Assembly (NCBI GenBank): GCA_026413225.1
Contig: CM048552.1
Span: forward strand, 166,544,053 to 166,608,052
Origin: Otis tarda
Lineage: Eukaryota; Chordata; Aves; Otidiformes; Otididae
DNA length: 64,000 nt
Direction of reading: 5' to 3'
Shown here: one piece after another, positions 9,913 to 21,870 of the stretch
How the letters are laid out: the number at the start of each line of letters is the position of its first letter
Numbering within the stretch: position 1 is the stretch's first letter
Translations under genes and position numbers: made by a program
The notes under the pieces: generated by a model
What the model saw: only the letters and a program-made list of their open reading frames with translations
Databases searched by the model: none
What the model was told of the DNA's origin: nothing

Positions 9913-12900
9913 CAATGATAATCACAAACAAGCTATTTTTCTCAGTTTCCTTCCTAAAAGTACTGTAATCTGATTGATATTGCAAGTATGAAATTTTTAT
10001 ATTTAAATTACGTTCAGATTCACATTACAGACATTTGAAATACTTTTTTTCCAAAACCAAGATAATTAATTTAAACATTAGATCTTAAAATATTTTAAAA
10101 TATTAATTTTTAAATTAATAAATAATAAAATTAATTTAAAAATATTGTAGTCTCTTACAAAGAGACTTAGTAATGTTGACAAAGCTAACTTCACAATTAA
10201 ATGCAGCATATCTAGATGAACGTAATTTTGTGTGTGAACTTATTAGTTAGGGAAAAGCATTAGTCTCACCCCAGTGCCATACTCTCAAGATTGCCTGTGT
10301 TTTGAATCCTAGTCAGCATCACTGCAACATAATGCATCATGTTTCATTGACACAGTTGGTTGCTCACAGACCTCAGATATTAAACGACATTGCACTTTTT
10401 AGACATGTCCATTGTCTCTCTTACTGAGTCTCTTCTGCTCTGTTTATGCAGACAGAAACTTCTCTCTTACCGAGTCTCTGCTGCTCTTGTGCCAGGCAGG
10501 AATCAAGGCTTTGTATGCCATTGATTCAGACAGTTCTCTGAACATACAAAGTTGAGACACACCTCCTAAATCATCGTAATAGATATTATTATGTCTAAAG
10601 TATAATCTCATTTGGACAACTCTGTAGTGTTTGGTGAAAGTTAAAGTAGAAGAGCACCTCCTCTAAAAAAAAAGATTCAACAGTCTCTATACTTACAAAT
10701 TCCTGTGACACCTCAAGAAGAGCTGCTTTCTGTGGTAATTTTTAAAAGTCTGTCCTTTTCCTTTCAGTATCTGTATGGAAGCTTCTGGTTGATGAACAGT
10801 ATAAAGACGTGGTTCTTCATATCTGATGTCTAAATATGAATTTATAAGCACTTAGACTTGACAGTTTTAGCTTCAACTACAGTTCTTTATTATCCTCAGA
10901 TGCCTTTTCCTCATTACTCCTCTCACAGAGTTATTCTTGAACATAGCTGTCTGCATTTAATCTTCAAAAGAGGTTATTTTATCACTTTTAAAACATTGTG
11001 ACAGGTGTGTAAATGCTTTAACATTTTCAGGTAAATATTTATTTCTAAGGTATTTTTCTATCAGTTGCCTGCTATTTAATTATTTATCTGTGTTTTGTCT
11101 GGTGGTGGTTAACTTTTAAAATAAATCTTCTCCTAATAAAAGCTAGTGTGAGCTATCAGCATGGAAAACAGTACACCTGGATATGCAAATAACTCTGTAA
11201 AACTTTCAGTAGGACTTAATAAATACCAATGTTCACAATTTCTGTAGCTTGTTCAAATTGTACAGGTTAATATGCCAGAAACTTTCAAATTTAATCACAA
11301 ATGAGGGTTTATTCATAAGCAGTTCAGTGTATAATTTGCATTTTGGCCTAGTCTGGTAGTCTCTTTATTCAAGAAAAAGCTAACATGCAATTTAATGAAG
11401 TTAATCTAGTTTGATGCTATAGAAATGGAGAATTTATACACAAAAAAATGTTTCTAAATTAAGTCTGCTTTCATTTTAATTGAAGTCATTATTATAATGG
11501 TAATAAAAGTCAATATTTACCCACTGACAAATCAAACTGTTCCTTTTGGTGTCTGTATAGTGTGAATTAAAGCCATTCTCACAGTCCTGAAGGTTTAAAT
11601 ACTGCAGCTTTTCCTCTTTCTTTTGTGAAAGAATGTTGAAGAGCAAATCACCGCTCCCAGTCCTCCCTATAGCAGAGTGAAATCTAAGGCTTTAACAGAG
11701 TATTGAAATACAAAGTCTTGAACAGCAAATACAGAGAAGGAGATGGCTTCTCATCTCCACATACGGAGATTCAAAAACTTTAACATCTTGAGAATTTCTC
11801 AGTCTCTCCTGGCTTTCTCTTCATTGTCTCTCTTTTTGGAATTCTATTGAAAATATGAGGACAGCTTGATGTGAGGTGGAGACACAACTGTTTAGTATAG
11901 GTTTTTGTGACTCCACCAAAAAGATAACACTTTACAAGAACTAACCCTTCTTTCTTCCATTTAGAGAGTTAATGAGGGAAAACCAAAACCAAAACTAAAA
12001 TCCGTCTTGTTAGTAAAGTTTAATCTTACTGGAAACCCAGTAATATAAAACAGAGAAGTTATACTTACATTCTCTGAACTAGAAGAAATACTAGTGATAA
12101 ATTCAACTGCCTATGCAAAGACTATGATTATCATTCCAGACTCTTTCAAGTAACTAGAACTGAGTCAGATAATCCTAAATTCTTTACCACATTTTTAACA
12201 CCTGTGTAGCTATTTTGGATGCCACTGAACATTTTAAATGAGACTTGCCATGTACGCTTAAGTGGATCCTTCCCCAAGTGTTAGTATGTAGAGGTTCTAT
12301 CCTGTTTTCAAATATATTCACTATAAGAACTTCCAAGATTTCCTTATTTGTACTTAAATGGAAAGTCTATATATCACTATATTATGCTGAAAAAGAAGCA
12401 ATTTCTCTATTGTTAGAAGAGGTCTTCTGTAGGCAAATGCATCATAATGTTATTCTGATAAATATTTAAATTGCAGATGAGAATGCTATCAATACATTCA
12501 GGTATAACACACAAAAAAATAAAACAATACAGTCCATCAATGAGAGAAGGAGGCTACAATAACATGTGTGTTTGTGAGTGTTTTTAAAACCTATATATAA
12601 AGGAGGCAGTGATGACTATCTTCAACTGTAAATGGAAAAAAAAAAGAATGATAGGTAGTCGTAATACTTAGTGAAAGGCATTGGTAAATCAAATGAGCAG
12701 TAATGCATTCTTTGGAAATAAGCCAGTCATTTATGATAATTCATTGCAAATACTTTGGATGCAGCTGTTTCCAAAACTGGGATTATATATCAAGCCAGAA
12801 TCATCACAATGGAAAGAGTAAAACACTGTCTTATTCCTAGGAATTCTGAGCCAAATACTTACACTTTGGGTTTCTAGAGTGCTTATTTCAGTAGTACTTG

Positions 12901-12955
12901 ATTCTGCAGAAGTTTAAATCTGTCTAGTAAGATTACTTCAATAGAATATTTTTCT
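9913..12955. other. AT-rich unique sequence
   Basis: About 3 kb of AT-rich DNA, including a very AT-rich run at about 10060-10145. I see no CR1, LTR or gene. A 33-base exon-like stretch on the minus strand (10697-10729) was judged too short to support. Confidence 0.6.
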
Positions 12956-13390
12956 TGTCTTGGTGGGTTAGACTTGGTTACCAGCCAAATGCCAACACAG
13001 CCACCCATTCACTCCCCTCCCTCAGCAAGACAGGAGCAGAAAATAGGATGAAAACCTTGTGGGCTGAGGGAAAGACAGGAAGATTGCTTACCAAGTACTG
13101 GGGGAAATCAATTTAATTTATTTTAATTTAAAATAGATTTGGGTAGAGAAAAGAAAGACAAACATTAAAGCAACACCTTTCTTCCTTCCCTCTTCCAAGC
13201 TTAATTTCACACCTTCACTCCAGACTCCTTTACTCCTCCTCTGAGAAACAGAGTGGGGGAGAGGGGAGAACAGGTATGGACGGCCTCTCTCTGCCACTTC
13301 TGCCTCATCACAGGTTTCCCGTGCCCTGGTGTGGGCTCTCCCATTGGCTGTAGTCCTTGAGGGAAAAAAAAAATCTGCTCTAGAGTGAGT
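12956..13390 (-). mobile_element. ERV-L-like LTR remnant (LTR-E), truncated by a CR1
   Basis: Minus-strand LTR. The plus-strand reading starts TGTCTTGGTGGGTTAGAC (the reversed LTR 3' end) and passes the CACTCCCCTCCCTCAGCAAG block, an A/T-rich block at about 13110-13140, and the GCTGTAGTCCTTGAGG and CTGCTCTAG blocks found in LTR-A near 20370-20400. It ends exactly where a CR1 starts at 13391. The remainder of the LTR is not found beyond that CR1. Confidence 0.65.
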
Positions 13391-13868
13391 TCATAGAATC
13401 ATAGAAGGGTTAGGGTTGGAAGGGACCTTCAAAGGTCATCTAGTCCAACCCCCCTGCAAGGAGCAGGGACATCCCTAACTAGATCAGGTTGCTCAGAGCC
13501 TCATCCAGCCTGGCCTTGAATGTTTCCAGGGATGGGGCTTTCACGACCTCTCTGGGCAACTTGTTCCAGTGTTCTATAACTTGCATCGTGAAAATTTTTT
13601 TCCTAATTTCCAATCTAAATCTACTCCCCACTATTTTAAAACCATTACCCCTTGTCCTATTGCAACAGGCCCTACTAAACAGTCTTTCCCCATCTTTCTT
13701 GTAGGCCCCCTTGAGGTACTGGAAGACCGCTATCAGGTCTCCCCGGAGCTTCCTCTTCTCCAGGCTGAACAGCCCCAACTCTCTCAGCCTGTCCTCATAA
13801 GAGAGGTGCTCCAGCCCTCTGATCATCTTTGTGGCCCTCCTCTGGACCCTCTCCAACTGGTCCATGAT
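13391..13868 (-). mobile_element. CR1 3' fragment
   Basis: A 5'-truncated CR1 on the minus strand, starting TCATAGAATCATAGAAGGG. The reversed reading keeps an unbroken ORF2 C-terminal frame of 134 codons (13883-13479), including [19 protein letters not shown] and HWNKLPREVVKAPSLETFKA, so this is one of the less decayed copies. It truncates LTR-E. Confidence 0.92.
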
Positions 13869-16680
13869 GATGAGGAATAGCAATTTGCCTAGCAGCCCTC
13901 CTACTCGAAATACGCACCATGCTGATAATTCAAATGGTGCTTCTTCATTTTCTATTAGACCCTTCCTTGAAAAACTTTAGAAGATATTATTTTCCATTTT
14001 ATAATATTTGTTTTGTCTTATTTTGAATTCCTAATGTTTACTTTATGAAGCACAAACACTGATTTCTAGCCAGTATTTTTTCCACTTTTTAACATGAACC
14101 ATACAACTGAGATCTTTCTTCATAGATGGATATTCATTAATATTTACTGCCTTTAGTTTCATACAGTATGATGCATATTGTATTAAATTTCAGCTTCTTT
14201 ATACTAGTTAACTCGGTGTTGACTTTCTAGACCATTTATAAATTATTGAGTTTATTTAGGTAACATTTCATTTTGTATAACATCGTAGTTCTGAGTATAA
14301 AAATAATACTAATAAAATACTGGTTAAATTATGACAGTACACAGATAATTTACTTAAAACAATTTAATCTTTTAAAGTTATTGCCTGTCAGCATGTTGCA
14401 CTGTTGAAATACTTGGCAGGGGGTGGGGAGAGGGAAGATGTTCTGCTCTGTTTATTCTTTGTTTCATATTTATCTTTTTTTTTTCTAACAAAAAGACAAT
14501 TTTGTTGCTAAAATTCCTTGCAGCATCAACATTAGTTCTTCAGTGTCACCGACTGGTGGGAGCTTTATGGGTTTTACTTTAATCAATAATTCCATAGTTG
14601 TTCCAGTGGTAGGTGATCTCTCAATCCATTATTTCATAAAATTATTAAGCGGAAAATTATCTTCTCTGTTTCACTGAGATGTTCTGTGTCAGTATGGACA
14701 CAGTAGGGCATTAGCTTGCCTAGCTTTTCAGTATTGGGAGGATTTGTGAGCTAAATGCAACAACTTGGACCTTACATTTGAGGGATCATTGTAGACTATA
14801 CTTATGAGATCTGTGTAGACTCTAGGCTCATTATGCTATAATGAGCATCAAAACCAGTTTTTAGATATTAGAGCCACATTGTTCAGACTATTAATGCATT
14901 TTACATCAAACAATAATTTCATTAAATATAAAATTTAAAATATAACATGGAAAAAAAAAAAAAGTAGTCCTAGGAAATATGGTGGAGAAGCCAAAGTCTT
15001 CCCCCTCCCATTGCAGCAGAGTACCATAACCACTAGATTATGCCTTTTATTCACTCCTTATGAGTCTCTGCATTTTGTCATATACCAACTTAGTTTCAGT
15101 AGAAATCATGAAGGACTTACAATGAAGTTCCCTTTTCCCCAAAACTAACTACAGTGTGGCTATTTTTTGAGATATTTTGTTTGGTAAAGTAAGGAACAAA
15201 CCAAACCATAGAGTTCTGTTTTTCATTCAAAAGATTTCTTTAGCAGATTGTTATTAACACAATGTTGGTAAAGCTGACACCTGATAACCTTTTCCTGTAG
15301 TTATGTTTTAGGAAGAGTGTACTCCAAATATCACAATAAGCACTTAAAAAGGTAGTGTAAAGAAAAAGTTTTCTGGTTCTGGATACCAACTATGGGGGTC
15401 TTCCACTTACTCTACTATCTTCCTTGAATAAAAACATTCAAAAAGATCTGTAGAAATGAAAAATAATCAAATAATAAAAAATGTTTTTATTACTTTTTAC
15501 TTATCTTAAATAAAAACATTTTAACTTTTCACTTTGATAGAGCACACGAGTATAAAAATGTATATTCTGAAGTGGTCTATAACTTATTATAGAAGAACTC
15601 TTGCATAGAAGTCCATTTTGAAATATTTAGTTTTCCATACAAAGAAAATAGAATGAAACAAAAATAAAAGGCAAATAAGCAAGTATACTGAATAGTTTAA
15701 TATCCACAAAGAAAGCATGTAAGAAACACTGGACCAAAGTCTTCTTTCCTCTCAAAAATTTAGTAGCACTTTTGAATATTTAATGTTCTGTTGGTGGCTT
15801 TCTATCTGCACTAGAACTATTAGTATTAATGCAAATTGCAGCTCTGTAGCCTGAGATGTTACATTCAAAGCTCATTTTCTGATGTCATTATAACGTGGCT
15901 TTTTTGAAAAGTGATTTACTTTCTTTTCTAAAATGCTATTCACAAGGATGTTCTGACATAATTAAACCAATAACATTACCTATAATCTCCACGTAAAAGT
16001 AATTATTCCATTGTCAAATATTATGCTGATGAATGTAGACTAACGATATTATTTGCTACAATTAATGTAGTTTTCTGAAAAATTCTATTTCAGCCTGTAA
16101 CCTTATAGGCCTATGATTTTTTTAAAGGCAGAACTAATGGAAATTAACTCCACAGTGTGCTCAGAAACCAACAGACTATGCACTCCTCCCATCTTGAGAA
16201 ACCCAGGATGACTATTTCAAAATTAAAATGCTGTCCTCCTGGTGGGTCCAAATCCTTTTCCTAACTTTGCTCCAGAAAATTAAGCAGAAAACAAATCACA
16301 AGGCTTTGCACTGTTCCACATGCTAAAATAAATGGTATGCTTTAGCTATAGGGATATAACTGCCTGTGATTGCCTCAGTACCATGCCTACACACTGTACA
16401 CGAGGCTGTTATACCTGAAATTTATTAATAGAAAAAAAAAAAGTTACAATCTTTTGGCAGATCTAAAGTGGGATTACAACGTGCTGTATGTAATGCTCTC
16501 CAAAATAGCAGTATTACAATCTTTCTACTAGAGGTGCTTAAAAATCTTAAACTGACAAGTCTTAACGCTGATCCCAGCCTCAGCTGTTCATCCTTTATGT
16601 AGATTCTAATTAAGTCACTATGGTATTGAATTGGCCTATATTCTCTCTTCTTCTACCTTGAAACATACTGCACGACTATG
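13869..16680. other. AT-rich unique sequence
   Basis: About 2.8 kb with no recognised gene or repeat; several short A/T runs, for example at about 14950-14964. Confidence 0.6.
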
Positions 16681-16689
16681 CATATGCGT

Positions 16690-17070
16690 GTACTTATTTT
16701 ACACCGCCCCCTGTCCCTGGTGGTTCCCAGCACCAGAACAGCTCCTGTAGGGGCAGGGAAGCTCTCTTTCAGGGGCGTGGGGTGGCCTTGGCCAGTTGGA
16801 ACCAGTTGGAGCCAGCTGGAGCTGGTTCCGCCAACCCTCATATAATTGTTGCCCTCCTGGAGGGAGTTGCTGCTTACTCAAGGGCAACAGCCTGACAGAC
16901 CCTGGTGTGGTGGGCCTTTCATATCACATGGTGGGGGAGTACCTTCCACCTCCCTCATGGGGCCCCTAGGGGCAGCCAACAGGTGGTGTGGTAGTCAAGG
17001 GAGAGACACACGCCAGAGGGAAGCTGGAACCAGACAGGGACCTGTGACATCAGAGAAGAAGGGTTTGTGC
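16690..17070. other. GC-rich patch of unknown origin
   Basis: A GC-rich stretch in otherwise AT-rich surroundings. It contains short direct repeats (CAGTTGGAACCAGTTGGAGC with a further CAGCTGGAGC, about 16794-16826) and CATATAATTG-type sequence. It may be an old LTR remnant: the minus-strand reading CAACTGGCCAAGGCC resembles U3 of avian ERV-L LTRs. This was not confirmed. Confidence 0.35.
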
Positions 17071-17339
17071 TAGTAATGACTTCTATGTGGAAACAGGAGG
17101 GGTAGAAGAATCAATGAGGATGAAGGAGCAATGAAGACGTTACAGATTACTCATACAATGATATTAAAAGGCACTGGGGTTTTTTAATACCTTTTAGAAT
17201 ATTATTTTATAGTTTATTAGATGTCCTGAGGTCTGTGACTGAGGTTGAGGTATAAATATAAGCAAACTTGTTCCATCTCAGGTAACTGCAGAGCCAGAAA
17301 CTAAGAGATAGCAGGCAGAGACTTTCCCGGTTACTACTA
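17071..17339. other. Unassigned spacer
   Basis: Sequence between the GC-rich patch and the LTR-B copy. No feature recognised. Confidence 0.5.
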
Positions 17340-17795
17340 TGTCCTGGTTCTGGCTAGGATAGAGTTAATATTCACCTGAGCTGGGAGGAGAACTGGAGCT
17401 GGTGGCCCCTATGGCTGGGGCACCCAGCTGGGATAGTTAACTAATTAGCTAACAGCTGGGGTTACAGCTGGAATACCCCAAATTAGCCAAAGGGGTATTC
17501 CATCCAATCTGACGTCATGCTCAGTATATAAGAGAGGAGGGTACTAAGGAGAGTCTTCTGCTATGTAGGAAGAGACTACGTGTGGAGATTTGTTGTGAGC
17601 CATTGTACTGTATTTGTTTTCCATCTCTGTTTTGTTTTCTTCTGTTATCACTGTTAAATTTATTTTTTGTTTCATCTCAACCCAGGTGCTTTTGCTGCTT
17701 TTCATTTACAAATTCTCCCTTCTGTCCCACTGGAGGGTGAGGGGAGTGAGAGAGAGACTGTGTAGTCTGGTCCCCGCTGGGGCTGAACTACGACA
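17340..17795 (+). mobile_element. LTR-B copy 1, ERV-L-like solo LTR
   Basis: A 456-bp plus-strand LTR from TGTCCTGGTTCTGGCTAGG to GGGCTGAACTACGACA (TG...CA ends). It has GACGTCATGCTCAGTATATAAG (about 17510-17530), a CRE-like site plus TATA box. The R-U5 module near 17675-17795 includes TTTCATCTCAACCCAGG and GAGGGTGAGGGGAGTGAGAG. The flanks TACTA (17335-17339) and TAATA (17796-17800) match at four of five bases, a probable 5-bp target duplication. Its 3' end is nearly identical to that of LTR-A, whereas its 5' end is different. Confidence 0.85.
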
Positions 17796-18484
17796 TAATA
17801 CCTGACTATTGTAGGCAAGGTGGCAGTACAGCTATGTGCAGACCTCCATCATGAAAATAAGTGGATAGGAGGGTTCTTTCTAGAATTACATGGACTTGCT
17901 ATTTGCCTTCTGAAATGTAGTTGTCAGAGAAGAAATTGGGAAGACTGTAATAGTTCTGCTGCTAATTTGTTACCTGATCTCTCCCCTCTGAGAGATTAGA
18001 TCATATTCCAGTTAAACTAAAAGGAAAACCAAAATGCCAGACACTTTCCAACAAAAGATTTGCAAACCCTTAAACTTCTATTTCACATACTGCCATAATT
18101 CCTAGTTTAGAAGCCCGTATTGTTAAAGCTTAGGATCTAAGAAAGTAGAATTTGAAGAATCATAAAATACTTTTCAGACCTGAGTCCATAGCATTTTTTG
18201 GATTAGCCTTAAATTGCCTTTTTGTTTCCTGAAAAAGAGTTTCTGTTTTAAACCATCTGATCAGCATGCCATATTTAATCTGAAATTATCATCTATTATT
18301 AAAGATTCATTTTCTCTAATAAATATAAGCTCTTTTTTTTCCCTTTCTTTTTTTTTTCCCAAAACCAATTTTTGTGCAGCATCTTTCTGTTCCCAGGAAC
18401 ACTGAAATCTGCAAAATTCTTTCATACAAATACTTACTTAATGAAAGCACTATTCTTGCAGCTCTTCTTTTAAAAAAAAAAAAT
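17796..18484. other. Unique sequence
   Basis: AT-rich DNA ahead of a long CR1 copy. It includes T-runs at about 18331-18358 and an A-run at about 18473-18483. No gene recognised. Confidence 0.6.
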
Positions 18485-18830
18485 TCAATCCCCTCTGTGG
18501 TAATAAATCTGATTCGGGAAGTTATGCAAAGGCATATGGATGATAGAGATATCATGAGAGACAGCCAACATTGTTTCACAAAGGGCAATTGAGCCTAACT
18601 ATTCTATTAGTCTTCTATGATGGAGTGACTGCATCAGTGGACAAAGGAAGAGCAACTGCTGTCATCTGCCTGGACTTCTGTAATGCCTTTGATACAGTCC
18701 CTGACAACATCCTTGTTGCTAAATTGAAGAGATATGGGTTTAATAGATTAACTATTTGATGGATTAGGAATTGGCTAGATGGCAGTGTCCAAAGAGTTAC
18801 AGTCAATGACTCAGTGTCCAAATAGAGATC
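18485..18830 (+). mobile_element. Long CR1 copy, segment 1 (reverse transcriptase region)
   Basis: Plus-strand CR1 ORF2 sequence. It encodes the region around reverse transcriptase motif [19 protein letters not shown] (18661-18714), within an open stretch at 18571-18759. Upstream, SQHCFTKGN corresponds to the usual QHGFTKG block. The frame has stops (for example after RLTI). It is interrupted at 18830 by a CR1 in the other orientation. Confidence 0.88.
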
Positions 18831-19253
18831 ACAGAATCATAAAATAGTTAGGGTTGGAAGGGACCTTTAAAAGTCATCTAGTCTCTCTGCAAGGACCAGC
18901 GACATCTTCAACTAGATCAGGTTGCTCAGAACCTCATCCAACCTGGCCTTGAATGTTTCCAGGGATGAGGCATCCACCACCTCTCTGGGCAACCTTTCCA
19001 GTGTTCCACCAACTTCATTGTAAAAAAATTTTTCCTAGTATCTAATCTGAATCTACCTCCCTCTATTTTAAAACTATTCCCCCCTCATTCTGCTGCAACA
19101 GGCCCTACTGAAGCCCTCCCCATCTTTCTTGTAGGCCCCCTTTAGGTACTGGAGGGCCACTATAAGGTCTCCCTGGAGCCTTCTCTTCTCCAGACTGAAC
19201 AGCTCCAACTCTCTCAGCCTGTCCTCATAGGAGAGGTGCTCTATCTTTGCAAC
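18831..19253 (-). mobile_element. CR1 3' fragment nested in the long CR1
   Basis: Minus-strand, 5'-truncated CR1 beginning ACAGAATCATAAAATAG and running through the AGTACTGGAG-type and CTGTCCTCATAGGAGAGG blocks. It lies between the two halves of a plus-strand CR1. A GATC tetranucleotide precedes it (18827-18830) and follows it (19254-19257), possibly a small target duplication. It belongs to the common GTTAGGGTTGGAAGGGACC subfamily. Confidence 0.9.
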
Positions 19254-19947
19254 GATCAATAACAAGTGGTATTCTCAGGGATCCATACTGGGACTCATAC
19301 TGTACAATATCTTTATTAATGACATGGACAGTGGGATTGAGTGCACTCTCAGCAAATTGCAGATAACTCCAAGCTGAGTGGTGCAGCTGATATGCTTGAA
19401 GGAAGGGATGTATCTAGAGGAACCTTGACAGGCTTGAGGAGTGGACCTATGCAAACCGCTTGTGGGCCTGCGCAATCCACTTGCACTGCCAAGTGCAAAG
19501 TCCTCCACCTGGCTTATGGCTATCCTCAGTATCAGTACAGACTGAGGAATGAATGTATTGAGAGCAGCCGTACGGATAAGGACTTTGAGATATTGGTGAA
19601 AAATAAAAGGAAAAATTGGACTTTCTTGTAGTCCAGAAAGCCAATGATATCCCGGGCTGCATCAAAAGAAGAGTGGCCAGCAGATTGAGGGAGGTGATTA
19701 TCCTCCTCTACTCCTCTCTCATGAAACCCCACCTGGAGTACTGTGTCCAGGTCTGACACCTCCAGTACAAGAAAGATATAGACGTGTTTGAGCAGGTCCA
19801 GATGAAGGTGATAAAAATAATCAGTGGGCTGGAACATCTCTTCCCATGAAGAAAGGCTGAAAGAGTTGGGATTGTTCAGCCCATAAAAGAGAAGGCTTCA
19901 GGGAGACCTTACCATTGCCTTTCAATACTTAAATGGGGCTAATAAGT
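19254..19947 (+). mobile_element. Long CR1 copy, segment 2
   Basis: This continues the plus-strand CR1 after the nested copy. It encodes the region after reverse transcriptase motif B (GTATTCTCAGGGATCC reads as a damaged PQGS block) and the motif C region, where AGCAAATTGCAGATAACTCC has lost a base relative to the usual F-A-D-D coding. It then passes through the ORF2 C-terminal half (VLHLAYGYPQYQYRL) to CTTAAATGGGGCTAATAAG. It is cut at 19947 by an LTR. Confidence 0.88.
19943..19947. repeat. Target-site duplication, left (TAAGT)
   Basis: Perfect 5-bp direct repeat flanking LTR-A copy 2. The right copy is 21087-21091. Both lie in CR1 sequence that would be continuous without the LTR. Confidence 0.9.
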
Positions 19948-21086
19948 TGTCGTAGTTCAGCCCCGATCAGGACCAGACTACGCAGTCTCTCTCTCGCTCC
20001 CCCCACCCTCCGAGAGAATAGGAGGAGATGATATAAGGAAAAACGGCTCAAGGTTTGAGATAAGGACGGGGAGAGAATCCTTAAAGTTACCGTTACGGGC
20101 AAAACAGACTCGACTTGAGGAAAACTATTCATTTATTTCTAAAATTATCAGGAGAATGAGACAGGGAACAAGATAACCTCCCCCCACCCCTCCCTCTTCC
20201 CGGGCTTAATATTATCTCTACTACCTCCCCTCCCGAGCGGCACAGGGCGGGGAAAAAGGGAATGGGGGTTGCGGTCAGTTCATCACGCGTTGTTTTACGC
20301 CACTGTGTCATCGTCGGGGGAAGAATTCCTCGCATTCCTCCTCTGCTCCATCGTGGGGTCCCTCCCACGGGCCACAGTCCTTCGTGAAACTGCTCCAGCG
20401 TGGGTCATCTCTTCCACGGGGTGCAGTCCCTCTAGAACAGCTGTCCCAGCGGGCCCTCCACGGGCCACAGCCTCCTTCAGGCCTCCACCTGCTCTGGCGT
20501 GGGGTCCTCCACGGGCTGCAGGTGGATCTCTGCCCCTCCATGGACCTCCATGGGCTGCAGGGGGACAACCCGCTCCACCATGGTCTTCACCACGAGTTGC
20601 AGAGGAATCTTGGCCAGGAGCCGCGTTACTCCTCCCCCTCCTTCTGAACTGACCTTGGCGTCTGCAGCCGTTCCTCACAACAGGCTGGCAGACTCCTCTC
20701 AGGATCCTTTTTACATCTTGTTCACTTCTCATCTCCTCTCCACTTCTTGCAGCCAGGCTGGGCCGAGTTGGGCCCAGTCGGCTGCCCAGCAGGAGGCCAG
20801 AGGGTGAGGCCTGCAAGGCCCACGAGACTCGCGCCTCCCCCTCTCTGCCCCCCGCTCAGCTGCTTCACATCTCTTCTCCTTTTTTTTTTTCCTGTTTTCC
20901 CCTACTTAAATACGTTATCACAGAGGCATTATCACGGGACATTCTGCTACCAATTGGCTCGGCCTTGGCCAGCAGCAAGTCCGCCCTAGGCCCGGCCAAG
21001 TCCACTGAACAAAGGGGAGCAACTTCTAGCAGTTTCCTACAGAAGCTACCACCTTAGGCCCCCCCCTCACTAACAAAACCAGAACA
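19948..21086 (-). mobile_element. LTR-A copy 2, solo LTR inside a CR1
   Basis: A 1139-bp minus-strand solo LTR with TG...CA ends and a perfect TAAGT target duplication. On minus it has TATTTAAG (plus 20905-20912) and AATAAA (plus 20132-20137). Between them lies a GC-rich region with repeated GTGGAGG/GAGCAG-like units. That region contains a minus-strand open frame of 173 codons (20816-20295), which aligns in the same frame with frames in the 27690 and 29344 copies (shared RNGCRRQGQFRRRGRSN). It groups with the 29344 copy through the CCCTCCCACGGGCCACAG variant. Whether the frame is ever translated is unknown, since GC-rich DNA gives long frames by composition alone. Confidence 0.93.
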
Positions 21087-21398
21087 TAAGTAAAACTGAA
21101 AAAGACTTTTTACCACTACCTGTAGTGACAGGACAATGTGTTTTAAACTGAAATAGGTTAGATTTAGATTGGTCATATGGAAGAAAATTTTTACAATGAG
21201 AGTGGTGAGACAATACAACAGGTTGCCCAGAGAAGTTGTGGATATCCCATCATTGGAATTGTTCAAGGTTAGATTGGACAGGGCTTTGAGCTTCCTGATC
21301 TAGTGAAAGATGTGCCTGCCTATGGCAAAGAGAGTTGGAGTAGATGATCTTTAAAGGTCCCTTCCAACTCAAACCATTCTGCAATTCTATGATTATAT
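21087..21398 (+). mobile_element. Long CR1 copy, segment 3 (3' end)
   Basis: This is the 3' end of the long plus-strand CR1, resuming with TAAGT and ending GCAATTCTATGATT. It encodes the last part of ORF2 in decayed form (AGAGTGGTGAGACAATACAA is the counterpart of the usual GTGGAACACTGG block) and the 3' untranslated region. With segments 1 and 2 it makes a CR1 of about 1.35 kb spread over 2.9 kb. Confidence 0.9.
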
Positions 21399-21599
21399 GA
21401 CTTGATTGATCAAGTTTGTATGTTTGCAACAGTGCTGTAAAAGCAGTAACGAGACTGAAAACATGCAAAGCTCTTTTTAAGGGAAGATGAATTAAACGTG
21501 TGACTTCTGAACCTGTACTGTAAAACATATATATAAAAACCAAAACAAAGCAGGGAAGAAGTACATGCCTATGCATTTCTGTTTTGTGTCCTGTTTGAG

Positions 21600-21870
21600 G
21601 CCTCAAAAGTACTGACAAACTGGAGAGAGTGTAGTGAAGAGCCACTAAAGAGCACATGACATGAGAGAGGTGACTGAATTCAGGGCTGCACAGTGAAAGA
21701 ACACGGACAGTGATCACAAGGCGTGCAAAGGGAAATTTTGATAAGATATAAGGAGAGGAACAAACCAAAAAAACACAATGAGAACAGATAAGCACTAGAA
21801 CAGTTTGTCCAGAAATGCTGTGGAATCTCCTTCTTTTAGATCTTTAGGTGATCCTTGGAGTCTCTTTTAA
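21600..21870 (+). mobile_element. Old CR1 fragment
   Basis: A strongly diverged plus-strand CR1 fragment. ACTGGAGAGAGTGTAGTGAA and GAGCCACTAAAGAGCAC match the old-subfamily blocks around the ORF2 C-terminal region, and GTCCAGAAATGCTGTGGAATCTCC matches the later CAGAGAGGTTGTGGAGTCTC-type block. The 3' end near 21870 is degraded. Edges are approximate. Confidence 0.6.

Noticed and set aside
10697-10729. 33-base micro-exon-like stretch on the minus strand (CAG before, GTAAGT after)
   Set aside because: Too short, weak pyrimidine tract, no neighbouring exon; chance is sufficient.
21250-21795. 181-codon minus-strand open frame
   Set aside because: It is antisense to two plus-strand CR1 fragments (21087-21398 and about 21600-21870) and has no recognisable domain.
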